A DNA stretch of 64,000 nt from Nitrospira sp. (GCA_024760525.1 CP060499.1:3059501-3123500); one strand, 5' to 3'. Shown: positions 25,032-34,263, numbered from the stretch's first letter. The notes: generated from the sequence alone by a model not told the origin. Program-made: numbers and translations.

Positions 25032-25943
25032 ATGAGCAAAGAACGTATCCAAATTTCCGAAGCCCTGTACGACATCATGCCGTCGGACTACCAAGACCTC
25101 GTGAAAAGTGCGACCTACGGCAAGGAAGACCGGGGCTGGAAAGACATCGGGACATCCAAGGAATTGATTGAGCAGCACTCACTGTGTGCCGGCTGCCCTG
25201 AATCGATGGCCTTCCGTTACATCTTGGCCTCTCTCCCGAATCCAGAAGATACCGTCATGGTCGGCTCTACCGGCTGTACGAGCCTAGTATTTCCAATGGT
25301 CGCCGTTCATAACATCCACTCGTTGTTCGGAAACCAGAACGCAATCGCATCCGGCCTCAAGCGCGCCCTCAGCGTCCGATTCCCCGATCGCGTGAAGGAC
25401 GTCGTCGTCCTCGCCGGTGATGGTGCCACTGTCGACATCGGATTGGACATGACGCTGCAAGCATGGTTCCGGCAAGAGAAATTCACGACGATTTGCTTCG
25501 ACAATGAGCTTTACGCCAACACCGGCGGCCAGGAGAGCGGGCTCATGCAAAAAGGATTTGTCGCCAAGATGGCACCCGTCGGGAAGTTGTTCGATAAGGT
25601 GCGGCTGCCTGAGATCGCTCGTGAGTCCGGTTGTCACTATGTTGTGAACTGCACCGTCAGCAAACCGTCGCTGGTCGAAAAAGTCATCCGCAACGCGGTA
25701 CATATCGCCCGAGAAATCGGCCCCACCTATCTCCAGCTCTACACGCCATGCATTCTCGAAATCGGCAAGAACAGCATGGAGGGGTTGCAAGAAATGCGTG
25801 ACTCAGAAAAGCCGACCGAGCGTTTCGCGTATAAGGAATACGTCAGCGAACCGGCAAAGCAACTGTTGGCTGAACTGGCCGCAAAGGACAAAGAGCGGAA
25901 AGCAGCGGCTAAACAATTGGCTGCACAAGCACAAGCGAATTAG
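25032..25943 (+). CDS. 2-oxoacid:ferredoxin oxidoreductase, beta (thiamine diphosphate) subunit
   Basis: The 303-aa subunit binds thiamine diphosphate through GDGATVDIGLDMTLQAWFRQ and FDNELYANTGGQ (the GDG...N motif). HSLCAGCPESMAFRYIL near the N-terminus supplies cysteines for the iron-sulfur cluster typical of these beta subunits. The start at 25032 has GAGGAGG upstream; a frame starting at 25008 would include this ribosome-binding site and is rejected. It follows the alpha gene by 55 bases. Confidence 0.92.
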   Translation: MSKERIQISEALYDIMPSDYQDLVKSATYGKEDRGWKDIGTSKELIEQHSLCAGCPESMAFRYILASLPNPEDTVMVGSTGCTSLVFPMVAVHNIHSLFGNQNAIASGLKRALSVRFPDRVKDVVVLAGDGATVDIGLDMTLQAWFRQEKFTTICFDNELYANTGGQESGLMQKGFVAKMAPVGKLFDKVRLPEIARESGCHYVVNCTVSKPSLVEKVIRNAVHIAREIGPTYLQLYTPCILEIGKNSMEGLQEMRDSEKPTERFAYKEYVSEPAKQLLAELAAKDKERKAAAKQLAAQAQAN

Positions 25944-25957
25944 ACCGGAGGCCATTC

Positions 25958-26665
25958 ATGATCAAGAAACGACTCAATATCCGGATGTCTGGTTTGGGCG
26001 GGCAGGGCGCCGTCACCGCCGCTCATGTCATGGCCATGGCTGCCAACCGGGATGGGAAATTCTCCATCTCAAACCCATTCTTTGGTGCCGAGAAACGCAT
26101 GGCGCCGGCAGAAAGCTATTGCCGAATCGGCATTGAACGGATCTATGATCGCGGCGAACTCGTATTCCCGGATGTGATCGAGGTATTCCATCCTCAGGTC
26201 ATTACGATGGGGAAAAGCTATACCATGCCGTTCTACTCAGGGATTAAGGAAGGCGGCGTAGTTATTATCAATTCCGGCCAACCTCTGTTGTCGGAAGAAG
26301 ACGTTCAGCGCCTCGAAGACTTGAATGTGGCCGTCTTTTATATCGCCGGAACCGAGCTGGCAATCGAGACTGCAGGTACGGAATTGTCGACCAACATGAC
26401 CATGATCGGTTCGGTTGCCGGCATTACCAATTGCGTATCGATGGAAGCTTTAGATGGTGCCCTCCAAGAAAGATTCGGCAAGAAGTTTGTCGCTTCCGGT
26501 GGAACCGCCTCACTGGACGAAGCGATCAAGAAGAAGTTCGCCAAGAAAGAAATGCTCCTGGCGAAAAATCTAGCAACCGTGAAGCGGGCTTACGAAATCG
26601 CCGGAGAATGGGCCGAGAAGAACAAGATCGAGCTGCGAGTCGGCAATCCGGCCGTCGCTGCGTAA
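25958..26665 (+). CDS. 2-oxoacid:ferredoxin oxidoreductase, gamma subunit
   Basis: The 235-aa subunit begins MIKKRLNIRMSGLGGQGAVT and has the PFOR gamma domain blocks NPFFGAEKRMAPAESYCRIG and GIKEGGVVIINSGQPLL, then MTMIGSVAGITNCVSMEALD. This domain completes the active site and binds CoA. It follows the beta gene by 14 bases with CGGAGG as ribosome-binding site. Confidence 0.92.
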   Translation: MIKKRLNIRMSGLGGQGAVTAAHVMAMAANRDGKFSISNPFFGAEKRMAPAESYCRIGIERIYDRGELVFPDVIEVFHPQVITMGKSYTMPFYSGIKEGGVVIINSGQPLLSEEDVQRLEDLNVAVFYIAGTELAIETAGTELSTNMTMIGSVAGITNCVSMEALDGALQERFGKKFVASGGTASLDEAIKKKFAKKEMLLAKNLATVKRAYEIAGEWAEKNKIELRVGNPAVAA

Positions 26666-26683
26666 CAGAAGGAATCACGTTGC

Positions 26684-26962
26684 ATGTATAATGTCGCGCA
26701 AGTCATCGATGAAAAATGCACGGCCAAGAAAGGCTGTCGGCTGTGCATCATGTACTGTCCAGAGGCCAACTGTTTAGATTTGAACACCAGCAAGATGGTA
26801 GCCGAAGTTATTATCGACCGCTGCAAAGGCTGCGAACTATGTGTCGTCGTCTGCAACGCCGCCAAGCACGAAGCCATCACAATGCAGGCTGTTAGCGCTA
26901 CCGGACAGTTGATGTCGAAAAAGGGCGAATCCGCAGCCTTGGGGCAAGCCTACCAGGGCTAA
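26684..26962 (+). CDS. 2-oxoacid:ferredoxin oxidoreductase, delta (ferredoxin-like) subunit
   Basis: The 92-aa subunit carries two 4Fe-4S sites: KKGCRLCIMYCPEANCLDL and CKGCELCVVVCNAAKHEAI. It passes electrons between ferredoxin and the thiamine centre. In the second motif the usual Pro after the last Cys is replaced (VCNAAKH). It is the last gene of the operon and is followed by a strong terminator. Confidence 0.92.
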   Translation: MYNVAQVIDEKCTAKKGCRLCIMYCPEANCLDLNTSKMVAEVIIDRCKGCELCVVVCNAAKHEAITMQAVSATGQLMSKKGESAALGQAYQG

Positions 26963-26983
26963 ACCGATTCGATTCGAATTGAA

Positions 26984-27015
26984 AGCCCCATAGCGTCAGC
27001 GCTATGGGGCTTTTT
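26984..27015 (+). terminator. Rho-independent terminator of the oxidoreductase operon
   Basis: AGCCCCATAGCG (26984-26995) pairs with CGCTATGGGGCT (27000-27011) around TCAG and is followed by a run of T. It ends the five-gene operon; the next gene begins only 23 bases later and needs its own signals or read-through. Confidence 0.92.
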
Positions 27016-27037
27016 GTTGCTGCTTAGTGAGGTCCCT

Positions 27038-27307
27038 ATGGAAAATGAAGACAACGTGATTGATGAGTTGCTCGGGGAAATTGCCGGCTTGGTCAACGAA
27101 TATCCAAAGGCGATCGAGCGACGGGCAGCGGTCATCCAAGCCACGGGCAAGGACCCGGAACTCGTCGAAAAACTCGTTAAAGCAGCCGACACCATGCGCG
27201 ATAGCGGCAATCTCTATCTCACATGGGCCAAACATTATGCCGCACTGGCCAAAGGCAACACCGACGCTTTATCCGATGAAGACGAGACCGAAGATTTCGA
27301 CGTCTAA
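27038..27307 (+). CDS. Small acidic hypothetical protein
   Basis: This 89-aa protein (MENEDNVIDELLGEIAGLVN, then EYPKAIERRAAVIQATGKDP) is predicted mostly helical with a very acidic tail (SDEDETEDFDV). I do not recognise a family. GTGAGG precedes the ATG at 27038; an in-frame ATG at 27014 lies in the terminator. It sits between the oxidoreductase operon and tRNA-Asn. Confidence 0.65.
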   Translation: MENEDNVIDELLGEIAGLVNEYPKAIERRAAVIQATGKDPELVEKLVKAADTMRDSGNLYLTWAKHYAALAKGNTDALSDEDETEDFDV

Positions 27308-27370
27308 AAAATCTCCCTATTGCACGAAAAGTTTTGCTAGAATATTACCTTCTTTCACTTGAACCTCTGT

Positions 27371-27446
27371 TCCCCGGTAGCTCAGTTGGTAGAGCAGCCG
27401 GCTGTTAACCGGCTGGTCGCAGGTTCGAGTCCTGCCCGGGGAGCCA
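27371..27446 (+). tRNA. tRNA-Asn (GTT)
   Basis: A full cloverleaf: acceptor TCCCCGG with CCGGGGA, D-arm GCTCAGTTGGTAGAGC, anticodon loop CTGTTAA (anticodon GTT), T-arm GGTTCGAGTCC, discriminator G and encoded CCA (27444-27446). 76 nt. Confidence 0.97.
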
Positions 27447-27757
27447 ATTTATCTTGTGTCGGATTGCCCTTCGTTGAGACTTCTCCCTGTAGTGGCTTTC
27501 TCTCCCATGCAATGTCGACAATCCGGCCGGCGATTCAGTGCTCGCTTCTTCATACGATATAGCCATCTCTTGCCGGAATCCAACCCTGCTCACAACAAAT
27601 CCTCATGACTTCACCGATAGCCGAAGCACAATTCCTCTATTAGAATGGCGGTATGGTTCAGAAATCGATGCTTCTCATCGGACGCATATGGTATGAGAAA
27701 AATGGGCAGCAAGGTCCACTCTCCATCGAAAAGGCCTGGTGCACCATACTGCAGCCT
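27447..27757 (+). other. Intergenic region after tRNA-Asn
   Basis: Apart from possible upstream starts of the following hydrolase gene (ATG 27653 and 27668 in frame), I see no gene, hairpin terminator or repeat here. The tRNA end is followed by unremarkable sequence with no integrase gene or duplicated tRNA end. Confidence 0.4.
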
Positions 27758-28759
27758 ATGATCAATCACACGATACTTGATATTGCCTCGTCCTTTCAGC
27801 CTCCGGCCCCCCTTCGGAACGCTCATCTCATGACGCTCGTCCCTCGCTACCTGCCGCGGGACACGTCCCTGGCAGGATTGCCTCAAGAGTCACGTCTCTT
27901 TTCCGTCGAACCACACGCGCAACTCCAAGGATTCTGTCATTGGCAAGACAATCGCGAGACGTCTCCCACCGTGATCTTGGTCCATGGACTTGAAGGCTGC
28001 AGCGATTCTCGATACATGCGCGGCATCGCGGCAAAGAGCTATCGCTCGGGTTTCAACGTCGTTCGTATGAATCAACGAACTTGTGGCGGGACCGAACATC
28101 TCTCCTCAACTCTGTATAACAGCGGCTTGAGCGCAGATTACCGCGCGATCATCAGCGAGTTGGTTCATCGAGACGGATTGGACGACATCTGGTTGGTCGG
28201 CTATTCCATGGGAGGGAATCTGGTGCTCAAGGCAGCCGGTGAGTTCGGCCAATCCGAACCGGCCCTCGCGGGAGTTGCAGCTGTATGCCCGAATATCGAC
28301 CCGACTGTATGCGCACGCGCGTTGGAAGAACCGCGCAATTGGCTCTACCATCGTCATTTTCTGACGAGGTTGAAATCACGCCTTCGGCGAAAAGCGGCGC
28401 TATTGCCTGGGAAGTGGGATCTGTCGGCACTCGATCAGATCGCCACGATCAGTGAATTTGATGATTGTTACACCGCTGGAGACGGCGGATATCGGGACGG
28501 CGCCGATTACTACGATCGGGCGGGGGCACGCCATGTGCTCGAAAACATCTCCGTTCCTACCGTCATCATTACAGCACAAGACGACCCCTTCATTCCCTAC
28601 CCGATGTTCACTGTGCCGAAGATTCAACGGCATCCCAGAATTCGCATGATCGCTCCTCGCTACGGAGGTCATTGTGGATTTTTTCATCGAAGCCGGAACG
28701 GAGAGGATCCCTACTGGGCGGAGAATCGAATCGTAGACTTTTTAACGAGACGGATCTAA
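27758..28759 (+). CDS. Alpha/beta hydrolase, YheT family
   Basis: The hydrolase (333 aa from 27758) has FQPPAPLRNAHLMTLVPRYL, which is the diagnostic N-terminus of the YheT/COG0429 family. The core motifs follow: VILVHGLEGCSDSRYMRG, the nucleophile elbow GYSMGGNLVLKAAG, a late Asp in AQDDPFIPY and the final His in GGHCGFFH, which together make the Ser-Asp-His triad. Substrates are likely lipid or acyl esters but are unknown. The frame is open back to 27653, so the start could be up to 35 residues earlier; neither candidate has a strong ribosome-binding site. Confidence 0.85.
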   Translation: MINHTILDIASSFQPPAPLRNAHLMTLVPRYLPRDTSLAGLPQESRLFSVEPHAQLQGFCHWQDNRETSPTVILVHGLEGCSDSRYMRGIAAKSYRSGFNVVRMNQRTCGGTEHLSSTLYNSGLSADYRAIISELVHRDGLDDIWLVGYSMGGNLVLKAAGEFGQSEPALAGVAAVCPNIDPTVCARALEEPRNWLYHRHFLTRLKSRLRRKAALLPGKWDLSALDQIATISEFDDCYTAGDGGYRDGADYYDRAGARHVLENISVPTVIITAQDDPFIPYPMFTVPKIQRHPRIRMIAPRYGGHCGFFHRSRNGEDPYWAENRIVDFLTRRI

Positions 28760-28791
28760 CAAAGCCATGCCGGGGTTGCGGCTGAATTGGA

Positions 28792-29250
28792 CTATGCCGC
28801 CTTGTCCAGTTTATGAGGCTTTGTCGATGAAACGAGCGGAACGCATTTTCGGATCCAACTCAGGATCAGCCATACGCTGTCGGCAACGATGGCCGCAATG
28901 AAGACCCAGTTGTACATCACTTTTCCCGGCTTCCCGAGAAACGGCTCGAGGAGATAGAGCAACACACCGTAGGCGATGCCGAGCGCCAGCAGCGTTGCGA
29001 ACGGCAGAATCACTCCTTGAAATGGCGCGATCCATTTCCATTCCGCCGGCGGATCGACAGACAATTCACGCGCGCCCAGCCAGGCAATCACTAATGATCC
29101 ACCATAGCCTGCGAACTGGACGAGGTCCGACGCCCGCAGCTTGCCCACCGAGGTTTCCCGGAACAACGGAATCTCGCTGAGAATGATCGCCAGGAGGAAC
29201 GCCAGACCCGTTGCCACGCCATACTCCATCATCCACCTGCGCGTTTTCAT
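28792..29250 (-). CDS. Small integral membrane protein of unknown function
   Basis: The 152-aa protein has about four hydrophobic segments: GVATGLAFLLAIILSEIPLF, the segment around FAGYGGSLVIAWLGA, VILPFATLLALGIAYGVLLY and VFIAAIVADSVWLILSWI. No family is recognised. It lies downstream of pafA on the same strand (117-base gap) and converges with the hydrolase gene. Confidence 0.7.
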   Translation of the reverse strand: MKTRRWMMEYGVATGLAFLLAIILSEIPLFRETSVGKLRASDLVQFAGYGGSLVIAWLGARELSVDPPAEWKWIAPFQGVILPFATLLALGIAYGVLLYLLEPFLGKPGKVMYNWVFIAAIVADSVWLILSWIRKCVPLVSSTKPHKLDKAA

Positions 29251-29366
29251 GACCTATCTCCAGTCCGGAGTCCTTCGTGCTGACATGCCGTCCGACATTC
29301 GGACAAAAGCTTAGCACGGGGGAATCTCTGCTGGGAAACAAACTGCTAATAATGAAACTGGAGGAC

Positions 29367-30854
29367 TTAGACGATCACGTTCTCGAGATGGGCTCGTACG
29401 TCTTCGAGATAGGTCTTGAAGGGGTCCGGCATGGGAAACGGCGTACGACCGCGCAGTTGAAAGATTGACCAGTTGATGACATAGGGTGGGAACAACCCGT
29501 CGGAATCCGTGAGATGATCCGCCTCGGTGGCAGGCCACATATTCAAGAGGTGCTTCACCAGCGCGCTGCGGCCATACGCACGTGTATTCTTGGGCGCTTC
29601 TTCCATCGCCAGATGAATCAAAGCGTCGGTGGTCAAACGAGGCACGCGCCCTTCTTCCAATAATCCATAGTACAGCCCTTTTCCTTGATTCAGATTGTGA
29701 TACTCCAGATCCAAACTCTTCAGCATGGGGTCAGTCCATGCAACATGTTCCGCTTCTCGGAAGCACTCGAGCAACCAAAGCTTGGACGCCCAGTCGACTC
29801 GCCCGACCAGTTTCTGATAATCGCCGCGCAGATCGTGGAGAACCGATGCCCATTGAGCGAGGACCCAATCGGTTTCTTCATCCTGCCCCTGGCAATGCTG
29901 CACGGCACACTCCAGAAAGCGCTCTTGAATGTCCAGAGCCGACATCGTTCTGTGAGGCTGCAGCTGAATCAGCCAGTTCCGCTCCTGATCCTGAGAGATC
30001 TCCTGCAACGCTTCCACCGGTTCGTCGATCTCCAAATCTTGAGGCGCATGGCCTTCGTCGATCAGCTGCAGCACCAACCCTGTCGTGCCCAGCTTCAGCG
30101 CAGTCGCATATTCAGCCATGTTGGAATCGCCCAACAGCAGATGAATCCTCCGGTATTGATTGGGGTCGGCCAAGGGCTCGTCTCTCGTATTCACGATCGC
30201 CCGATTGTGCTGAACCCATTCGAAGAAATCATTCACAATATGGTCGGTACGTTGGGAGATTTGAAACGGCACTTCCGAGCCATGACGACCACCGAGGCCC
30301 GCCCGTGGAACAATCAACCGATCCACCTGAATCCAAGCCTCCTGTGGACCAGCGGAGCCGACACGTCCGGAACCGGTAAAAATCTGCCTCGTCACGAGAA
30401 ACGTCACGAGCGGAGCCATTCCACGCCTCGAAAACGGAAACCGCCGCGAAACGAGGTAATTCTCATGTGATCCGAAAGTCGCATCCGTCTCATGATCGAT
30501 GTTGTTCTTGATCAAAGACACTCGATCTGAGAAACCGAGATCCTCGATGGCCTGCTGCAGCAGAAGATCTCCGGCGCGGTCTGATGCCACCACATCGGCC
30601 AGAGAATGGCATTCCGGCGAGGCATATTCCAAATGCCCCATATCCAGATAGACTCGTCCGGCGTTGGTGAGAAATCCCCCGTTACCAGGAGCCTCGTCAT
30701 GCCCCCGGTGATGGAGATCGAGCACGCCGCGGCGCAGGACATGGAACAGGTGGTCACGGATCCGATGGGCAAACCAGGTCGGCGTGTGGCTGGGACGATC
30801 TTCGTGAATCAACAGCCCGTATTCGGTCTCCAAGCCAAAAATTCGGTTCAGCAT
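29367..30854 (-). CDS. pafA: UBact/Pup--protein ligase PafA
   Basis: The 495-aa protein belongs to the carboxylate-amine ligase (glutamine synthetase-like) fold shared by PafA and Dop. It begins MLNRIFGLETEYG, with the ATP/Mg-binding Glu at position 9, and has RVYLDMGHLEYASPECHSLA with the catalytic Asp at about 71. It lacks the arginine/acidic 'Dop loop' region seen in the 32737-34263 paralogue, and it lies after prcA as pafA does in mycobacteria. On both grounds I call it the ligase that joins the C-terminal Glu of the modifier to substrate lysines. It starts four bases after the prcA stop; a frame reaching 30908 overlaps prcA and is not used. Confidence 0.88.
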   Translation of the reverse strand: MLNRIFGLETEYGLLIHEDRPSHTPTWFAHRIRDHLFHVLRRGVLDLHHRGHDEAPGNGGFLTNAGRVYLDMGHLEYASPECHSLADVVASDRAGDLLLQQAIEDLGFSDRVSLIKNNIDHETDATFGSHENYLVSRRFPFSRRGMAPLVTFLVTRQIFTGSGRVGSAGPQEAWIQVDRLIVPRAGLGGRHGSEVPFQISQRTDHIVNDFFEWVQHNRAIVNTRDEPLADPNQYRRIHLLLGDSNMAEYATALKLGTTGLVLQLIDEGHAPQDLEIDEPVEALQEISQDQERNWLIQLQPHRTMSALDIQERFLECAVQHCQGQDEETDWVLAQWASVLHDLRGDYQKLVGRVDWASKLWLLECFREAEHVAWTDPMLKSLDLEYHNLNQGKGLYYGLLEEGRVPRLTTDALIHLAMEEAPKNTRAYGRSALVKHLLNMWPATEADHLTDSDGLFPPYVINWSIFQLRGRTPFPMPDPFKTYLEDVRAHLENVIV

Positions 30855-30858
30855 GAGA

Positions 30859-31668
30859 TTACGTAAGCGGGGTGACCAGGTGCCCTGGCAACACTTTTCC
30901 CAACTCATCTAAACTGATCGTTCGATACTTGGTAGGACCCTGCATTTGGCGATCCAGCAGGGCGCATTCTATCGTTTTGTCGGCAAGGCATTGGCGCATA
31001 TGGGCATACAGCGTCTCGGAGTCGACCGGCTGCTGATCGGAACCCGTCCGAACGTCGCCATGTTCTCCGCCCTCTTCGAGCGCGTGACGTTGAGCACGAT
31101 CCCCAAGTGCCAACGTGCGTATGGCCGAACCGATAGCCTCTTCAAGCGAGGCTATCGGTTGCTGTTTCAGGTATGCGGTCATCTCCTGTTCAATCGCCGA
31201 TGAAGCCGCCAGCACCGCATACCGACTCTTTTCCTCAAACGTTCCGTCGTAGTTGATCGTCAAAAAACTATCTTTCCCGGATTTCTGGCCTAACTCGACC
31301 AGCAAGATCTTCACGATGAAGGGGGCTTTGAATACCTCCTCGAACGCCTGTTTGATCACCGGCGCAATGCCATACTTCACCAGACGACCGCCCGTCACGT
31401 CAGACGGTGAGCGGTTGAACCCTTCGACGTGCGCCATCTCCAACAGATTGAAGCGCAGCTTCTCCAGATCGGCCGGATGTCCCATCCCACCCAAACCCAG
31501 ACGGTCATAAACCTCATACAACTTCGGTGTCCCCTTGTTCATTGTCATGAGCAGAATACCGGTCTCATACGCGACGCCGACGACCGGGCTTCCTTGCTTA
31601 AACTGCTCGTCGAGATACTGCCGGCGGTTCCCGACCGCCTCGACCCATCTATACGGCTCTTCATACAT
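30859..31668 (-). CDS. prcA: Proteasome subunit alpha
   Basis: The 269-aa protein is the outer-ring subunit of a 20S bacterial proteasome. It starts MYEEPYRWVEAVGNRRQYLD and continues GSPVVGVAYETGILLMTMNK then PKLYEVYDRLGLGGMGHPAD, the typical alpha-subunit core, with a long variable C-terminal segment. It lacks an N-terminal nucleophile Thr, as expected for an alpha subunit. It follows prcB by 12 bases. Confidence 0.93.
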   Translation of the reverse strand: MYEEPYRWVEAVGNRRQYLDEQFKQGSPVVGVAYETGILLMTMNKGTPKLYEVYDRLGLGGMGHPADLEKLRFNLLEMAHVEGFNRSPSDVTGGRLVKYGIAPVIKQAFEEVFKAPFIVKILLVELGQKSGKDSFLTINYDGTFEEKSRYAVLAASSAIEQEMTAYLKQQPIASLEEAIGSAIRTLALGDRAQRHALEEGGEHGDVRTGSDQQPVDSETLYAHMRQCLADKTIECALLDRQMQGPTKYRTISLDELGKVLPGHLVTPLT

Positions 31669-31680
31669 AAGGCATGATCC

Positions 31681-32454
31681 TTACAGGCTTCGAGAAACGT
31701 TTGCTTCAAACAACGACCGGAGCTGAGGATCCGGCATCGTTCTCACACCGCCGGCAGTGATGAACTTGATGACCGGATAGAGGCCGGCATCTCGGTTGAC
31801 TCCACCGGTCGCGCTGTCGAATTCTGCGGCGCTCGTCAGTAACCGCAATGCATGAATAGTAGCCAGTCCTTCCGGCATCGCACTCAGCGGCTGTTCTCCC
31901 CATGTGTTTAAGTAGTGAAGAATTCCTCGAATGGTCGGCGAACCGGACCCCGAGACGGCATATTCCACTCCCTCGAACTCCGCGCCGAGAATGTCGTAGA
32001 AGTAAATTTTGGCCGTTTCCTGCTCGGCGTCGTAACCCGCAAAGATCGGGACCACAGCTCCTGTCCCCGCCAAGGCTGCGGCGACGTTATCCTTCAGCAG
32101 TTTGGAGAGCGCGCGGAGCTTGCCCTCGAAGCTGAGCTCCTGAAGCTGTGTCCGCCGGTAGTACTTGAAAGAATGCTCGAGAATACGCGCCATCTCATAG
32201 GCAGTGGCAGGCACTCCGGCGATGGCCATGACACTATGCCGGTCGATCTCCAACACTTTGTCGGTGCGGTCGTACATCACCATATTGCCGGCGGTGGCGC
32301 GACGGTCCCCTGCCACGAGAACACCATCGCGATACTTGAACGCGAGGATCGTCGTAGCCGTCGTCAGTTCCTGACCCGCTCCGGCCTGCCCCGGAACTCC
32401 AAAAACATAGCCCTGTTCCTTCAAGAGCTGATAGAAATCGCCCTGCATACCCAT
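31681..32454 (-). CDS. prcB: Proteasome subunit beta
   Basis: The 257-aa proteolytic subunit has a propeptide of about 33 residues ending at TTA, then TTILAFKYRDGVLVAGDRRA. Thr34 is the predicted nucleophile freed by self-cleavage, with the catalytic Asp in GDRR and Lys/Asp further on. SGSGSPTIRGILHYL and ASEFDSATGG-like segments match the beta fold. The start at 32454 (MGMQGDFYQLL) is chosen; ATG 32448 would also work. It lies 91 bases after the UBact gene. Confidence 0.94.
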   Translation of the reverse strand: MGMQGDFYQLLKEQGYVFGVPGQAGAGQELTTATTILAFKYRDGVLVAGDRRATAGNMVMYDRTDKVLEIDRHSVMAIAGVPATAYEMARILEHSFKYYRRTQLQELSFEGKLRALSKLLKDNVAAALAGTGAVVPIFAGYDAEQETAKIYFYDILGAEFEGVEYAVSGSGSPTIRGILHYLNTWGEQPLSAMPEGLATIHALRLLTSAAEFDSATGGVNRDAGLYPVIKFITAGGVRTMPDPQLRSLFEANVSRSL

Positions 32455-32545
32455 CTCATCACCGATCCTCAATGAAAAGTGTCGACTTCCAAGCGACGGC
32501 CTCAATTCGCTGCTCCCTCACACGCTCGTCACTCCGTGTTCTCCA

Positions 32546-32740
32546 TTACTCACCCGTTCGCTGCCGATATCGTTCCGCCTGCTTCGGGTCAACCTTGCGC
32601 ATCCGCTTCATAAGGCTATCCTTATCCGGCGATCCGGTATCAGGGCGACGCGGGCCACCTCCTTCTTCTTGAGGACGAGGTGCTTTGGGCATGGGATCGA
32701 CCGGCCCTTCCCGCCGTTCCAGCGTCATGATGTGTTTCAT
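32546..32740 (-). CDS. ubact: UBact, Pup-like ubiquitin-type protein modifier
   Basis: The 64-aa protein is proline- and charge-rich and probably disordered: MKHIMTLERREGPVDP, then PRPQEEGGGPRRPDTGSPDK and DPKQAERYRQRTGE. It ends in Gly-Glu, as in UBact proteins of Nitrospirota and related phyla, so it needs no deamidation by Dop before PafA can attach it to lysine. It contains no lysine-free stretch that would argue against tagging. It lies directly between dop and prcB, as pup does in mycobacteria. The start at 32740 overlaps the dop stop by four bases (ATGA); a frame to 32767 would lie inside dop. Confidence 0.93.
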   Translation of the reverse strand: MKHIMTLERREGPVDPMPKAPRPQEEGGGPRRPDTGSPDKDSLMKRMRKVDPKQAERYRQRTGE

Positions 32741-34263
32741 GTCCCTGTATCCTTTCTGTGACTCCACGTCGCCAGCGCGTCAGCCGGAGAATGGGCACGT
32801 TGGAAGACGTTCATACAGCGTCGCACGTCTTGTGGATCGAACAGATCTCCCATGTCCAGATGGTGGGCTCGAATCCCACCGGCAAACTGAATGCCTTCCC
32901 ATTGCACCGACGTAATCTGATGAGAAAACCGCTGTACACAGACGCCACGCAGCCCGCCGCGTGTATCGCCCGGCCCGTTACGAATCGCCTCTTCAATCAG
33001 TTCATCGGTTGTCATACGCCAAGCTTTCCCTTCCGCTTCCAACCCGAGGTAGAGCCCCTGTTCAGGGTTCACATTGTGATATTCCAGGTCCAAACTGGCC
33101 AACCACGGATCGTCCCAACCGAGCCGTTCTTCCTGAATGAAGGTCTCGAGCAACCACTGTTTGGTGACCCAATCCAACTTCCCGACCAACTGTGAGCGGT
33201 CTCGCGTCAGCAGATGCAAGGTCTCGCCCCATTCCTCCAACAACCAATCTGATTCTTCATCGGAACCCGTCAACTCTCGAGAAGCCGCCTCATAATACTG
33301 TTCTTGAATCGCCAAAGCAGAAAGCGTACGGCCCCCTTTGGTCCTGACCACAGCCTTGAGGTCCGGGTCACGCGACAACTGTTTCAGAGCAATCACGGGC
33401 TGATCCAGCTCTACATAAGGTGCCGCCCCCCGCTCGATGAGATCGAGAACCAGCCGTGTTGTTCCGACCTTGAGCGCAGTCGCATACTCGCACATGTTGG
33501 CATCGCCGATGATGAGATGGAGCCGTCGATATTTCCGGCGATCCGCATGGGGCTCGTCCCTGGTGTTGAGAATCGGCCGGTCATGCATCGTATCAACACC
33601 CAACTCCGTTTCCATGAAGTCTGCGCGCTGCGAGAGTTGATAGCCCCCTGGAACATATCTCGATTCCTGCGCTTCAGTTCCGACTTTTCCCGCGCCTGCG
33701 ATGACTTGTCGGCTCACCAGGAACGGCACCAGGCCCGCCACAAGAGAAGAAAAGGGAACGGCCCGCGGGACGAGATAGTTGTCATGACAACCGTAGCTGT
33801 GGCCATGGAAATCCGTGTTGTTCTTGTACAGCCGGACCCGCGCGCCGCCGAGCGCCTGGTTACGCCGATGGGCGGCTCGCAGCACGATACGTTCTCCCGC
33901 GCGATCCTGAGCCAGGAGATCTCGAAGCGTCCGACACTCAGGAGTGGAATACTCCGGATGTGTGTGGTCGTTGTAGAATCGCGCGCCGTTCGGCAATACA
34001 AGGTCGCTTTTCATCTCGTGGAATGAAAAGGGGCGACGAGCATCGACCTTGGCGAACTCATCTTCTTCCTTATCCTGCTGCAAGCCGGACGCGCGAAAGC
34101 CCCGAGCATCTTCGTGCGGATCTTCGCCGGCATAATCCCACCGTCGTTCGAAGGAGGCCGTCAGATATGCCCGCACCAATTCCATTGATTCGACGACCGG
34201 ATCCATCTCCGGCACATCATCCCTGGTGATCCCATACTCTGTTTCGATACCGAAGAGAGACAT
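32737..34263 (-). CDS. dop: Depupylase/deamidase Dop
   Basis: The 508-aa protein begins MSLFGIETEYGITRDDVPEM and has RWDYAGEDPHEDARGF followed by a charged insertion up to about residue 90 (the Dop loop), then RFYNDHTHPEYSTPECRTLR with the catalytic Asp at about 99. These features match Dop more closely than PafA. Dop removes the modifier from tagged proteins and, where the modifier ends in Gln, deamidates it; here the modifier already ends in Glu, so depupylation is the expected role. It precedes the UBact gene with a four-base overlap. Confidence 0.9.
   Translation of the reverse strand: MSLFGIETEYGITRDDVPEMDPVVESMELVRAYLTASFERRWDYAGEDPHEDARGFRASGLQQDKEEDEFAKVDARRPFSFHEMKSDLVLPNGARFYNDHTHPEYSTPECRTLRDLLAQDRAGERIVLRAAHRRNQALGGARVRLYKNNTDFHGHSYGCHDNYLVPRAVPFSSLVAGLVPFLVSRQVIAGAGKVGTEAQESRYVPGGYQLSQRADFMETELGVDTMHDRPILNTRDEPHADRRKYRRLHLIIGDANMCEYATALKVGTTRLVLDLIERGAAPYVELDQPVIALKQLSRDPDLKAVVRTKGGRTLSALAIQEQYYEAASRELTGSDEESDWLLEEWGETLHLLTRDRSQLVGKLDWVTKQWLLETFIQEERLGWDDPWLASLDLEYHNVNPEQGLYLGLEAEGKAWRMTTDELIEEAIRNGPGDTRGGLRGVCVQRFSHQITSVQWEGIQFAGGIRAHHLDMGDLFDPQDVRRCMNVFQRAHSPADALATWSHRKDTGT

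Noticed and set aside
27371..27757. tRNA-Asn as the attachment site of an integrated element
   Set aside because: There is no integrase nearby and no second copy of the tRNA 3' end was noticed downstream.
29582..30470. Plus-strand frames of 260-265 codons opposite pafA
   Set aside because: They mirror the pafA codons; pafA has intact catalytic motifs.
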